From the NCBI RefSeq assembly GCF_009189165.1, contig NZ_CP045118.1, forward strand, positions 124,001 to 188,000: a stretch of 64,000 nt of DNA. The letters run 5' to 3'. The DNA is from Pseudomonas sp. SCB32. Lineage in GTDB: Bacteria; Pseudomonadota; Gammaproteobacteria; Pseudomonadales; Pseudomonadaceae. Shown one piece after another: positions 31,422-40,475 of this stretch; within the stretch, counting starts at the first letter, position 1; each line of letters starts with the position of its first letter. The position numbers and the translations under genes were made by a program. A model generated the notes under the pieces. That model made no database searches, was not told where the DNA came from, and saw only the letters and a program-made list of their open reading frames with translations.

Positions 31422-32258
31422 TCAGCTTTTCGTCGGCTCGCTGCACAGCGCCGTCCAGGCGACGCCTTCGCGGGTCTGTCGCGGCGGCGCGTCCTGCTGA
31501 TAGCGGGCGATGACCTGGGCGGCAATGGAGATCGCGACCTCCAGCGGCCGCTTGCCGGGCACCTCGGCCAGGCCAATGGGGCAGTGCAGCTGGGCGATCG
31601 TCTCCGGTGGATAACCGTGCTGCCCCATGCGCATCTGGAAGCGCTGGGCCTTGGTGCGCGAGCCGATCATGCCGAGGAAACCGGCGTCGCCGCGCTTGAG
31701 CACGGCTTCGGCGAGGGCGTAGTCGAGCGGGTGGTTGTGGGTCATGACCAGGAAGTAGCTGCCCGGCGGTGCTTCGCTTACCGCGTCTTCGGGCTCGTCG
31801 AGCAAGCGGACCTGCACCCCGTCGGGCACCTGGCTGGGGAATTCCGCCGCGCGGCTGTCGACCCACTGAAGGCGCAGCGGCAGGCCTGCCAGCAGCGGCG
31901 CCAGGGCGCGGCCCACGTGGCCGGCGCCGAACAGAATCACCTGTGGCCCACGCGCGGCGAAACACTCGAACAGCAGGCTGGCGCGTCCGCCGCAGCATTG
32001 GCCCAGACGCGGACCGAGGGGGAAGTGTTCCAGCGCCTGGGCGTCCTTGCCGACCAGCAGGAGCGTGCGCGCGTGCTCGATGGCGGCGAACTCCAGGTGG
32101 CCGCCGCCGATGGTGTCCACCGTGGTCTCGGCGGTCACCAGTATCTTGCTGCCGGACTCGCGCGGGGTGGAGCCCTGGACGCCGATCACGGTGACCAGCA
32201 CGTAGGGCTCGGCGCTGTCGCGCAGGCGGGCGATGGCGTCCATCCAGGTATGGGTCAT
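31422..32258 (-). CDS. xdhC: Xanthine dehydrogenase accessory protein XdhC
   Basis: A 278-residue protein that binds and inserts the sulfurated molybdenum cofactor into xanthine dehydrogenase. The N-terminal XdhC/CoxI domain shows VTVIGVQGSTPRESGSKILV and TIGGGHLEFAAIEHA. The C-terminal Rossmann-like part has VILFGAGHVGRALAPLL and the conserved VMTHNHPLDYALAEAVLKRGDAGFLGMIGSRTKAQRF. Its ATG overlaps the xdhB stop by 4 bp. It is the last gene of the xdhABC operon. Confidence 0.93.
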   Translation of the reverse strand: MTHTWMDAIARLRDSAEPYVLVTVIGVQGSTPRESGSKILVTAETTVDTIGGGHLEFAAIEHARTLLLVGKDAQALEHFPLGPRLGQCCGGRASLLFECFAARGPQVILFGAGHVGRALAPLLAGLPLRLQWVDSRAAEFPSQVPDGVQVRLLDEPEDAVSEAPPGSYFLVMTHNHPLDYALAEAVLKRGDAGFLGMIGSRTKAQRFQMRMGQHGYPPETIAQLHCPIGLAEVPGKRPLEVAISIAAQVIARYQQDAPPRQTREGVAWTALCSEPTKS

Positions 32259-34594
32259 GAGCGTTTCTCCTTGCGCAGTGCCTCGCATGCCCAAAGTACC
32301 CGCTCCGGCGTCGCCGGCGTATCCAGGTCCGGGCTCACCCGGTAATCCGCCAGGCTGGCGATGGCGTCGCGCAGTGCCGACCACACCGAGATCGCCAGCA
32401 TGAACGGCGGTTCGCCCACGGCCTTGGACAGGTACACGCTGTCCTCCTCGTTAGGGCGGTCGAACAGGGCTACGCGGAAGTCCTCGGGCATGTCGCTCAC
32501 CGCCGGAATCTTGTAGGTCGCGGGGCCGACCGTGAGGAGACGGCCCGCCTCGTCCCAGCGCAGGTCCTCGGTGGTCAGCCAACCCATGCCCTGGACGAAA
32601 CCACCCTCGATCTGGCCGATGTCGATGGCGGGGTTCACGCTGCGGCCGACGTCGTGGAGGATGTCCACACGCCGTACACGGTACTCGCCAGTCAGTGTGT
32701 CGACGTCCACTTCCGACACCGCCGCGCCATAGGCGAAGTAGAAGAACGGATGGCCCTGGCCCTTCTCGCGGTCGTAGAAGATCTTCGGCGTGCGGTAGAA
32801 GCCGGTGGCGGAGAGCTGGATGCGCGCGAAGTAGGCGGCCTGGATGACCTCGGCGAAGCCCAGGTGCTGCCCGCCGATAGTCACGCCGCCGTGCTCGAAA
32901 CGCACCTCCTGCGGTTTCACCCCGTCGCGCTCGGCGAGGAATTCCGCCAGGCGTTTCTTCAGCGTGCGCGCCGCGTCGCGGGCGGCCATGCCGTTCAGGT
33001 CGGTACCGCTGGAGGCGGCAGTGGGTGAGGTGTTGGGCACCTTGTCGGTGCGGGTGGCGGTGATCGCCACGCACTCCAGCGGCACCTGGAATTCCTCCGC
33101 GACGATCTGCGCGACCTTGGTGTTCAGCCCCTGGCCCATCTCGGTGCCGCCGTGGTTCAGCTGGATGCTGCCGTCGGTGTACAGGTGGATCAGCGCGCCG
33201 GCCTGGTTGAGGTGCTGGGCGGTGAAGGAGATGCCGAACTTCACCGGGGTCAGCGCCAGGCCCTTCTTCAGCACTGGGCTGCTGGCGTTGACGGCGTGGA
33301 TTGCCGAGCGCCGCGCGTGGTAGTCGCTGCTCTGCTCCAGGCGCGCGATCAGCTCGCCCAGCAGGTTGTGCTCGACCTTCTGGTGGTAGGGCGTCAGTTC
33401 GCGTCCCATGCCGCCGTAGAGGTTCAGCTTGCGTATCTCCAGCGGGTCCTTGCCGACGGCGCGGGCGATGTCGTCCACGGCGCGCTCGATGATCATCATC
33501 CCCTGCGGTCCGCCGAAGCCACGGAAGGCGGTGTGCGAGACGATGTTGGTGAAGCTGCGGTAGCCGGAGATGGCGACGTCGGGGATGAAGTAGGCGTTGT
33601 CGGCGTGGAACATCGCGCGGTCGACGATGGCGTCGGAGAGGTCCGGCGAATGGCCGCAGTCGCCCACCACTTCCAGCTGCGCGGCCAGCAGCCGGCCCTC
33701 GTCGTCGAAGCCGATGCGGTAGCGGTTGTGGAAGGGATGGCGCTTGCCGGTCAGGCGCATGTCGTCGGCGCGTGGCAGGCGCAGCTTCACCGCGCGGCCG
33801 GTCTTGCGTGCGAGGAGCGCGGCGAGGCAGGCGAAGGGTGCGGCCTGGGTCTCCTTGCCGCCGAAGCCGCCGCCCATGCGCCGTACTTCCACCGTGACCT
33901 TCGCCAGCGGAATCGCCAGTACCTCGGCCACCAGTTTCTGCACCTCGCTCGGGTGCTGGCTGGAGGTGTGCACCAGCATGCCGCCATCGTCCGCCGGCAG
34001 CGCCAGGGAGGCCTGGCCTTCAAGGTAGAAATGCTCCTGGCCGCCGACGAACTGGCGGGCCTCCAGTACGTGCGGAGCAGTGTCCAGCGCGGCCTCGGCA
34101 TCGCCCCGGTGCATGTGGTGCGGCGGACGCACGAAGCGCTCCTCGGCCTTGGCCTGGAGCGGGTCAAGCAGGGCGCGTTCCTCGGCGTATTCGACCTTTG
34201 CCAGACGCACCGCGCGGCGTGCCTGGATCAGTGTCTCGGCGGCCACCGCGAACAGCGCCTGGCCGTGGTATTTCACGCGGTCACCGGCCAGCAGCGGGTC
34301 GCCGGGGAACACCGGGCCGATGTCGGTGTGGCCGGGCACGTCGTCCAGGGTCAGCACCGCCACCACGCCGGGGGCGGCGCGTACGGCGTCGAGGTCGAGG
34401 GAGAGCACGGCGCCGCAGGCGATGCTGGTCATGCCGACGGCGGCGTGCAGCAGTTCGCGCGGTTCCTTGAGGTCGTCCACATAGCGCGCCGCGCCACTGA
34501 CATGCAGCACCGCGCTGTCGTGTTCGCGGGCCTGTCCCGCACTGTGCACGGCGACCGCCACACCGTTGCTGGCCAGCGGCGGCAGACTACGCAT
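32255..34594 (-). CDS. xdhB: Xanthine dehydrogenase, molybdopterin-binding subunit
   Basis: A 779-residue large subunit of the two-subunit bacterial xanthine dehydrogenase, which oxidises hypoxanthine and xanthine to urate. The molybdenum-domain signatures include RRMGGGFGGKETQA, FRGFGGPQGMMIIERAVDDIA and GTEMGQGLNTKVAQI. The catalytic Glu is in VGEPPFMLA near the C-terminus. The start overlaps the xdhA end by 8 bp. Length and domain order are normal. Confidence 0.95.
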   Translation of the reverse strand: MRSLPPLASNGVAVAVHSAGQAREHDSAVLHVSGAARYVDDLKEPRELLHAAVGMTSIACGAVLSLDLDAVRAAPGVVAVLTLDDVPGHTDIGPVFPGDPLLAGDRVKYHGQALFAVAAETLIQARRAVRLAKVEYAEERALLDPLQAKAEERFVRPPHHMHRGDAEAALDTAPHVLEARQFVGGQEHFYLEGQASLALPADDGGMLVHTSSQHPSEVQKLVAEVLAIPLAKVTVEVRRMGGGFGGKETQAAPFACLAALLARKTGRAVKLRLPRADDMRLTGKRHPFHNRYRIGFDDEGRLLAAQLEVVGDCGHSPDLSDAIVDRAMFHADNAYFIPDVAISGYRSFTNIVSHTAFRGFGGPQGMMIIERAVDDIARAVGKDPLEIRKLNLYGGMGRELTPYHQKVEHNLLGELIARLEQSSDYHARRSAIHAVNASSPVLKKGLALTPVKFGISFTAQHLNQAGALIHLYTDGSIQLNHGGTEMGQGLNTKVAQIVAEEFQVPLECVAITATRTDKVPNTSPTAASSGTDLNGMAARDAARTLKKRLAEFLAERDGVKPQEVRFEHGGVTIGGQHLGFAEVIQAAYFARIQLSATGFYRTPKIFYDREKGQGHPFFYFAYGAAVSEVDVDTLTGEYRVRRVDILHDVGRSVNPAIDIGQIEGGFVQGMGWLTTEDLRWDEAGRLLTVGPATYKIPAVSDMPEDFRVALFDRPNEEDSVYLSKAVGEPPFMLAISVWSALRDAIASLADYRVSPDLDTPATPERVLWACEALRKEKRS

Positions 34595-36011
34595 GGCGCA
34601 CCTCCGCAGGGCTTTGTGTCCATTCCAGTAGTGCGCGCTGCAAGAGGTTCTGCGCCACCTTCAGGCGATAGGCGGCGCTGGCGCGCAGGTCGTCGATGGG
34701 CTGGAAATCCTGCGGGACAGCCGCTTGCGCGGCGGCCACGGCGGCGGCGTCGAAAGGCTTGCCGCGCAGCGCCGCTTCGGTCCTTGCACCGCGTAATGGC
34801 GTGGCCGCCATGCCACCGCAGGCCAGGCGTGCATCGGTGACGATGCCGGCGTCGTCGAGGTCCAGGCGCAGGGCCATGCAGACGGCGGAAATGTCGTCGT
34901 CACGGCGCTTGGAGATCTTGTCGACGCGCAAGCGCTGGTGGGCACGCAGCCGGGGAATCAGCACGGATTCGATGTACTCGCCGGGTTGCAGGAGGGTCTT
35001 GCGGTAACCGGTGAAGAAGCCGTCGATGGGGACCTCGCGCACGCTGCCGGCACGGCGCAGTCGCAGTCGCGCATCCAGAGCGAGCAACACCGGCGGCATG
35101 TCACCGATGGGGGAGGCGTTGGCGATGTTGCCGCCAAGGGTGCCGCGCTGGCGGATCTGCAGGGAGCCCAGGCGCTCCAGCAGGGCGGCGACGCCGGGAA
35201 ATTCCGCCAGTGCTTCGAGGCAGTCGGCGTAGGGGCGGGCGGCGCCGATCAGCAGGTGGTCGGGGTGGGCTTCCAGGCGCTGGAGTGCGCTCACGCGGTC
35301 GAGGTGGATGAGCGCCGGGAAGGCTTTCAGGTTCTGCGTCGCTTCCAGCGCCAGGTCGGTGCCGCCGGCGATCAGCCGTGCCTGCGGTTGGCGTTGCAGC
35401 AGCTCGTCCAGCTCTTCCAGCGAAGTTGGCAGCCAGGCCTGCTGTTCGCCTTCGTGCAGGGTGCCGGTAGCCGGCAGTTCGCGCAGACGCGCAAAGGTCA
35501 GCGCGGCGTGTTGGGCGAAGCGGTCGGCACAAGGCTGCGCGGCGATCTGCGCGGCGGCGTCGAGGATCGGCCGGTAGCCGGTGCAGCGACACAGGTTGCC
35601 GGACAGCGCGGTCAGCGCCGTATCGCGGTCGTGGGGCGGCGGCGAGTGCCGCCAGGCGAACAGCGACATGACGATCCCCGGTGTGCAGAAGCCGCATTGC
35701 GAGCCGTGACAGTCCACCATCGCCTGCTGCGCCGGGTGCAGTGCGCCGCCTTCGGACAGGTGTTCGACGGTCAGCACCTGGCGCCCGTGCACCGCGCCGA
35801 GCAGGGTGATGCAGGCGTTCACCGCGCGGTAGCGCAGCGCCTCGCCGTCGGCTTCGACCAGCACCACCGTGCAGGCGCCGCAATCGCCGGAGGCGCAACC
35901 CTCCTTGGTGCCGGTGCGGCCCAGATGGCCGCGCAGGTAGTCGAGCAGGCTGGTTTCCGGTGCCGCGCCGTCGGCCCGGATCAGCTCGTCGCCCAGCAGG
36001 AACAGGATCAT
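34587..36011 (-). CDS. xdhA: Xanthine dehydrogenase, FeS/FAD subunit
   Basis: A 474-residue small subunit that carries two [2Fe-2S] clusters and FAD. The plant-type cluster is bound by CASGDCGACTVVL with an upstream Cys in EGCASG; the second by CGFCTPGIV and CRCTGYRPI. The FAD domain (about residues 175-350) has LIAGGTDLALE and LGGNIANASPIGDMPPVL. It passes electrons from the XdhB molybdenum site to NAD. GAGGA precedes the ATG. It is the first gene of the operon. Confidence 0.95.
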   Translation of the reverse strand: MILFLLGDELIRADGAAPETSLLDYLRGHLGRTGTKEGCASGDCGACTVVLVEADGEALRYRAVNACITLLGAVHGRQVLTVEHLSEGGALHPAQQAMVDCHGSQCGFCTPGIVMSLFAWRHSPPPHDRDTALTALSGNLCRCTGYRPILDAAAQIAAQPCADRFAQHAALTFARLRELPATGTLHEGEQQAWLPTSLEELDELLQRQPQARLIAGGTDLALEATQNLKAFPALIHLDRVSALQRLEAHPDHLLIGAARPYADCLEALAEFPGVAALLERLGSLQIRQRGTLGGNIANASPIGDMPPVLLALDARLRLRRAGSVREVPIDGFFTGYRKTLLQPGEYIESVLIPRLRAHQRLRVDKISKRRDDDISAVCMALRLDLDDAGIVTDARLACGGMAATPLRGARTEAALRGKPFDAAAVAAAQAAVPQDFQPIDDLRASAAYRLKVAQNLLQRALLEWTQSPAEVRHA

Positions 36012-36395
36012 GGGGAGTCCTCGTCGTCAGGCGCCGGCGCCCTCAAGGCAAGCATAGGCTCGTGGTGCTTTTTGACCAGACAGCCAGGAATGTCGACGAA
36101 TGGAGACGGGCATGAACCCGGTGCGATTCGGGTGGCGCCTGTGCGGCTACCGAGTGCGCGCGGGCCGGGCCGGCCGGCGCGAAGGCTCTGCATCGGGCTT
36201 CTGCGCGTAGGACGTGGATGCCACGATTGATAGGAAACTTCTTCCTTCTATATGTCTAGCGATAGAGATACTCAATCCACATGATGCCCTAAATCAATGG
36301 GCCTTTCCTGTCATCAGACGATAATCTTCCCCCTGTCGAATTTCTAACGATCGACCACTCGATTAAACGACAACTCTCTTACGAGGAATTGCCTA
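36012..36395. promoter_or_regulatory. Divergent region between xdhA and ahpC
   Basis: A 384-bp region holding the xdhABC and ahpC promoters. The 150 bp before ahpC are AT-rich. An OxyR-like half-site ATAG-N7-CAAT lies at 36262-36276, with a further ATAG at 36230-36233, but the four tetrads of a full OxyR box are not in register. The ahpC ribosome binding site is GAGGA. No gene was seen; the repeats common elsewhere are absent. Confidence 0.4.
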
Positions 36396-36959
36396 ATGAA
36401 CCTGATCAACACCACCGTTCAACCGTTCAAGGTCAACGCTTTCCACAATGGCAAGTTCATCGAAGTCACCGAACAGTCCCTGAAGGGCAAGTGGTCGGTT
36501 CTGATCTTCATGCCGGCGGCCTTCACCTTCAACTGCCCGACCGAGATCGAAGACGCGGCCAACAACTACGCGGCTTTCCGTGACGCCGGTACCGAGGTCT
36601 ACATCGTTACCACCGACACCCACTTCTCCCACAAGGTGTGGCACGAAACCTCCCCTGCCGTGGGCAAGGCTCAGTTCCCGCTGATCGGTGACCCGACCCA
36701 CCAGCTGACCAACGCTTTCGGCGTACACATCCCGGAAGAAGGCCTGGCCCTGCGCGGCACCTTCGTGATCAACCCGGAAGGCGTGATCAAGACCGTCGAA
36801 ATCCACTCCAACGAGATCGCTCGTGACGTCGGCGAGACCCTGCGCAAGCTGAAAGCTGCCCAGTACACCGCCGCTCACCCGGGCGAAGTCTGCCCGGCCA
36901 AGTGGAAAGAAGGCGAGAAGACCCTGGCTCCGTCCCTGGACCTGGTCGGCAAGATCTAA
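36396..36959 (+). CDS. ahpC: Alkyl hydroperoxide reductase peroxiredoxin
   Basis: A 187-residue 2-Cys peroxiredoxin that reduces organic hydroperoxides and H2O2. The peroxidatic Cys47 is in FTFNCPTEIED and the resolving Cys near residue 166 in HPGEVCPAKW. Thr44 and the Arg of the active site are in place. Codon use is strongly biased, as for a highly expressed gene. It is reduced by AhpF, encoded 200 bp downstream. Confidence 0.96.
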   Translation: MNLINTTVQPFKVNAFHNGKFIEVTEQSLKGKWSVLIFMPAAFTFNCPTEIEDAANNYAAFRDAGTEVYIVTTDTHFSHKVWHETSPAVGKAQFPLIGDPTHQLTNAFGVHIPEEGLALRGTFVINPEGVIKTVEIHSNEIARDVGETLRKLKAAQYTAAHPGEVCPAKWKEGEKTLAPSLDLVGKI

Positions 36960-36967
36960 AAACGGGT

Positions 36968-37072
36968 GGGAAGCGGTTGCGCGGCAGCTCCTGCTGCGCA
37001 ACATCCGGGCGCTCGCTCACGACGCTTCCCAATCCGTTTCGCAATACCCCGAGGATGCCTACCGGCATCCTC
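36968..37072 (+). terminator. Stem-loops between ahpC and ahpF
   Basis: An outer stem GGGAAGCG (36968-36975) / CGCTTCCC (37023-37030) encloses a 12-bp hairpin, arms GTTGCGCGGCAG and CTGCTGCGCAAC (36976-37002, one G-U pair). A second perfect hairpin follows, arms GAGGATGCC and GGCATCCTC (37051-37072). There is no strong T-run, so it is more likely an attenuator or mRNA-stabilising structure that gives more ahpC than ahpF product. Confidence 0.6.
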
Positions 37073-37159
37073 CCTACCTAAGCCAAAAGCCTGCGTAGGG
37101 CGGCCCACAAGGGCGCGCCGGGGAACTCTTTTGCCCAAAATTTCAAAGGAAGTCGGATC

Positions 37160-38725
37160 ATGTTGGACGCCACGCTTAAAACTCAGTTGAAGGCCTACCT
37201 GGAAAGGGTCACGCAGCCGTTCGAGATCGTTGCGTCCCTGGATGACGGCGAAAAATCCCGCGAACTGAGCGAACTGCTGCACGAAATCGTCGGCCTGACC
37301 GACAAGATCACCCTGCGCGAAGATGGCAGCGACGCTCGCGTGCCGTCCTTCGCGCTGAACCGCCCTGGGGCGAACATCGGTCTGGCTTTCGCCGGCATCC
37401 CCATGGGCCACGAATTCACTTCCCTGGTGCTGGCGCTGCTGCAGGTCGGCGGCCACCCGTCCAAGCTCGAAGCCGACGTGATCGAGCAGATCAAGGGCAT
37501 CCAGGGTTCGTTCGAGTTCGAAACCTACTTCTCGCTGTCCTGCCAGAACTGCCCGGACGTGGTCCAGGCGCTGAACCTGATGGCCGTGCTCAACCCGAAC
37601 ATCCGCCACGTCGCCATCGACGGCGCGCTGTTCCAGGACGAAGTCGATCGCCGCCAGGTGATGGCTGTCCCGAGCATCTACCTCAACGGTGAAGTGTTCG
37701 GCCAGGGCCGCATGGGCGTGGAAGAAATCCTCGCCAAGATAGACACCGGCGCCGCTGCCCGCGAAGCCGAGAAGCTGTCGGCGAAAGAAGAGTTCGACGT
37801 ACTGGTCGTCGGCGGTGGCCCGGCTGGCGCTGCGGCTGCTATCTACGCCGCTCGCAAGGGCATCCGCACCGGTGTGGCGGCCGAGCGCTTTGGCGGCCAG
37901 GTGCTGGACACCATGGCCATCGAGAACTTCATCTCGGTGACCGAGACCGAAGGCCCGAAACTGGCTCGCCAGCTGGAAGAGCACGTCAGGCACTACGACG
38001 TCGACATCATGAACCTGCAGCGCGCCAGCGCGCTGATTCCGGCCAAGACCGCCGGCGGCCTGCACGAAGTGCAGTTCGAGGGTGGCGGCAGCCTCAAGGC
38101 CAAGTCCGTGATCCTGGCCACCGGCGCCCGCTGGCGTGAAATGGGCGTGCCGGGCGAGAAAGAGTACAAGGCCAAGGGCGTGTGCTTCTGCCCGCACTGC
38201 GACGGCCCGCTGTTCAAGGGCAAGCGCGTGGCGGTGATCGGCGGCGGTAACTCCGGTGTCGAAGCGGCCATCGACCTGGCCGGTATCGTCAGCCACGTGA
38301 CCCTGCTGGAGTTCGACAGCAAGCTGCGCGCCGACGCCGTCCTGCAACGCAAGCTGTTCAGCCTGCCGAACGTGGACGTGATCACCAGCGCGCTGACCAG
38401 CGAAGTGAAAGGCGATGGCCAGAAGGTCACCGGCCTGGTCTACAAGGACCGCAACTCGGAAGAGTTCAAGTCCGTCGACCTGGAAGGCATCTTCGTGCAG
38501 ATCGGCCTGCTGCCCAACAGCGACTGGCTCAAGGGCACCCTCGAGCTGACCCCGCGAGGCGAGATCATCGTCGATGCGCGTGGCGAGACCTCGCTGCCGG
38601 GCATCTTCGCCGCCGGCGACGTGACCACGGTGCCGTACAAGCAGATCGTGATCGCGGTCGGTGAAGGCGCCAAGGCGTCGCTGTCGGCCTTCGACCACCT
38701 GATCCGCTCCTCCGCGCCGGCCTGA
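37160..38725 (+). CDS. ahpF: Alkyl hydroperoxide reductase flavoprotein subunit F
   Basis: A 521-residue NADH-dependent disulfide reductase that regenerates AhpC. The N-terminal double thioredoxin-like domain has the redox pair CQNCPD near residue 129. The thioredoxin-reductase-like part follows, with the FAD motif [12 protein letters not shown], the second redox centre CFCPHCDGP and the NAD motif [12 protein letters not shown]. The usual length and domain order are present. AAGGA lies before the ATG. Confidence 0.96.
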   Translation: MLDATLKTQLKAYLERVTQPFEIVASLDDGEKSRELSELLHEIVGLTDKITLREDGSDARVPSFALNRPGANIGLAFAGIPMGHEFTSLVLALLQVGGHPSKLEADVIEQIKGIQGSFEFETYFSLSCQNCPDVVQALNLMAVLNPNIRHVAIDGALFQDEVDRRQVMAVPSIYLNGEVFGQGRMGVEEILAKIDTGAAAREAEKLSAKEEFDVLVVGGGPAGAAAAIYAARKGIRTGVAAERFGGQVLDTMAIENFISVTETEGPKLARQLEEHVRHYDVDIMNLQRASALIPAKTAGGLHEVQFEGGGSLKAKSVILATGARWREMGVPGEKEYKAKGVCFCPHCDGPLFKGKRVAVIGGGNSGVEAAIDLAGIVSHVTLLEFDSKLRADAVLQRKLFSLPNVDVITSALTSEVKGDGQKVTGLVYKDRNSEEFKSVDLEGIFVQIGLLPNSDWLKGTLELTPRGEIIVDARGETSLPGIFAAGDVTTVPYKQIVIAVGEGAKASLSAFDHLIRSSAPA

Positions 38726-38744
38726 TGGCCCAGCGCTAAAAAGA

Positions 38745-38780
38745 CGCCCGGTTCACGAGAGTGAGCCGGGCGTTTTCTTT
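38745..38780 (+). terminator. Rho-independent terminator of ahpF
   Basis: The arms CGCCCGGTTCAC (38745-38756) and GTGAGCCGGGCG (38761-38772) surround GAGA, followed by TTTTCTTT. There is one G-U pair. Part of the right arm and T-tract is repeated at about 38931-38948. Confidence 0.9.
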
Positions 38781-38814
38781 TGCGTGGAATTTGAGCCCGG
38801 CGCAAGGCTTCTCC

Positions 38815-38894
38815 GTAGGATGGGTAGAGCAGCGCGAAACCCATCAATCCGGTGCACCGACAGCATGGGTTTCGCTGCGCTCTACCCATCCTAC
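38815..38894. repeat. Inverted pair of family D repeats
   Basis: Two D units face each other: a left arm beginning GTAGGATGGGTAGAG (38815-38844) and a right arm ending CTCTACCCATCCTAC (38865-38894), around a GGTGCACC palindrome. The arms differ in a few central bases. An ahpF-terminator-like sequence follows, then a REP-like palindrome GCGAGCTTGCTCGC at about 38964-38977. No gene lies in 38726-38999. Confidence 0.8.
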
Positions 38895-38999
38895 GAAGCT
38901 TGAGAAAGCAGCACCCGGCATACCCGAGTGGCCGGGCGTTTTCTTTTGTGGGGAAGAGCGTTCGCGAGCTTGCTCGCGAACATCGCCGCACCAATTGCC

Positions 39000-40433
39000 T
39001 CAGAGAATCGGCGACACCAGCCGCGCCACCCGCATGCCCAGTTGCTGCAACCGGTGCAGGCGCTTGCGGTCGTCCAGGGTCATCTCCACCGACCGTTCGA
39101 AGTCCGCCTCCAGCATCTGCTCCACCTCCTGGGCGAAGCCTTCGTCGACGGTCACCACCATGATCTCGAAGTTCAACCGGAACGAGCGGTTGTCCAGGTT
39201 GGCGCTGCCCACCGCCGCCGTGTCGTGGTCGATCAGCACCACCTTCTGGTGCAGGAAGCCGGGCTGGTAGCGGAAGATGCGCAGACCGGCGCGCACGGCG
39301 TCCAGCGCGTACAGGCTGGAGGCGGCGTACACCGTCCTGTGGTCGGGGCGCGAGGGCAGCAGGATGCGCACGTCCACCCCGCGCAGCACCGCCAGGCGCA
39401 ATGCGGCGGCCACCGCCTCGTCGGGCACGAAGTACGGCGTGGTGATCCAGATGCGCTCCATCGCGGCGTTGATCGCCTCGACGAAGAACAGCGAACAGGT
39501 CTCCTGTGGGTCGGCCGGGCCGCTGGGCACCACCTGGCAGAGCATCCCTGAGTCTTCGTAGGCCTTGGGCAGGATCAGCGTCGGCAGCGTGTGGCTGGCC
39601 CAGTACCAGTCCTCGGCGAAGCACTCCTGCAGGCAGGCCACCGCCGGCCCTCGCAGTTCGATATGGGTATCGCGCCAGGGCGACAGCGGCGGCTTCTCGC
39701 CAAGGTATTCGACGCCGACGTTGTGCCCGCCAACGAAGCCGCGCACGCCGTCGACCACCACGATCTTGCGGTGATTGCGGAAGTTCACCTGGAAGCGGTT
39801 GATCATCCCGCTGCCGGTGCTGAACGCATGCACCTGCACCCCGCCATTGCGCAGCTTCTCGACGTAGCGGCCGGGCAGGGCGTGGCTGCCGATGCCGTCG
39901 TAGAGCAGGAACACGTCCACGCCGTTGGCCGCGCGCTCCAGCAGCAGCTGCGCCAGGCGCTGGCCGAGGGCGTCGTCGCGGATGATGAAGAACTGTACGA
40001 GCACGGCCTTCTTTGCCGCGGAAATGGCTTCGAACATCGCATCGAACGAGGCCTTGCCGTTCACCAGCAGGCGCACCTGGTTGTTCGCCAGGGTCGGCAT
40101 GCGCGCCAGCCCGACCATCGCCTTGAGCCCTTTGTAACCATCGTACTGGCGCGCCGCCAGGGCTTCCTCGACCCAGGGTCGCCAATCCAGCTCGGCGGCG
40201 GCCACGTGCATCTCCTCGTTGGCCTGGCGCCGCGCACCGATGTACGCATCGAAGCGGCTGCGGCCGAATACCAGGTAGGGCACCAGGGTCAGCAGCGGCA
40301 TGAACACCAGCGAGGTGGCCCAGGCGATGGCGCCCTGGGCGGTGCGCACGGTGAGTACGGCGTGTACCGCGGCAACGATGCCCAGGAGCTGGATCAGCAC
40401 CAGCAAGTGGGCGATGTAGGAGGAGTACTGCAT
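39000..40433 (-). CDS. cls: Cardiolipin synthase
   Basis: A 477-residue phospholipase D superfamily enzyme that makes cardiolipin from phosphatidylglycerol. Two N-terminal membrane helices (residues 7-27 and 36-56) precede two PLD domains. The HKD motifs are in [10 protein letters not shown] (near residue 220) and [24 protein letters not shown] (near 395). Length and layout match ClsA (PA5394). It is monocistronic, with the start 42 bp beyond the amidase stop on the same strand. Confidence 0.93.
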   Translation of the reverse strand: MQYSSYIAHLLVLIQLLGIVAAVHAVLTVRTAQGAIAWATSLVFMPLLTLVPYLVFGRSRFDAYIGARRQANEEMHVAAAELDWRPWVEEALAARQYDGYKGLKAMVGLARMPTLANNQVRLLVNGKASFDAMFEAISAAKKAVLVQFFIIRDDALGQRLAQLLLERAANGVDVFLLYDGIGSHALPGRYVEKLRNGGVQVHAFSTGSGMINRFQVNFRNHRKIVVVDGVRGFVGGHNVGVEYLGEKPPLSPWRDTHIELRGPAVACLQECFAEDWYWASHTLPTLILPKAYEDSGMLCQVVPSGPADPQETCSLFFVEAINAAMERIWITTPYFVPDEAVAAALRLAVLRGVDVRILLPSRPDHRTVYAASSLYALDAVRAGLRIFRYQPGFLHQKVVLIDHDTAAVGSANLDNRSFRLNFEIMVVTVDEGFAQEVEQMLEADFERSVEMTLDDRKRLHRLQQLGMRVARLVSPIL

Positions 40434-40475
40434 GGGCGCGCGATCGAATCCTTGTGGTCGGCGTGTGGCCTGAGC

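Noticed and set aside
36230..36276. Full OxyR box upstream of ahpC
   Set aside because: Only one half-site fits; the four tetrads are not in the required register.
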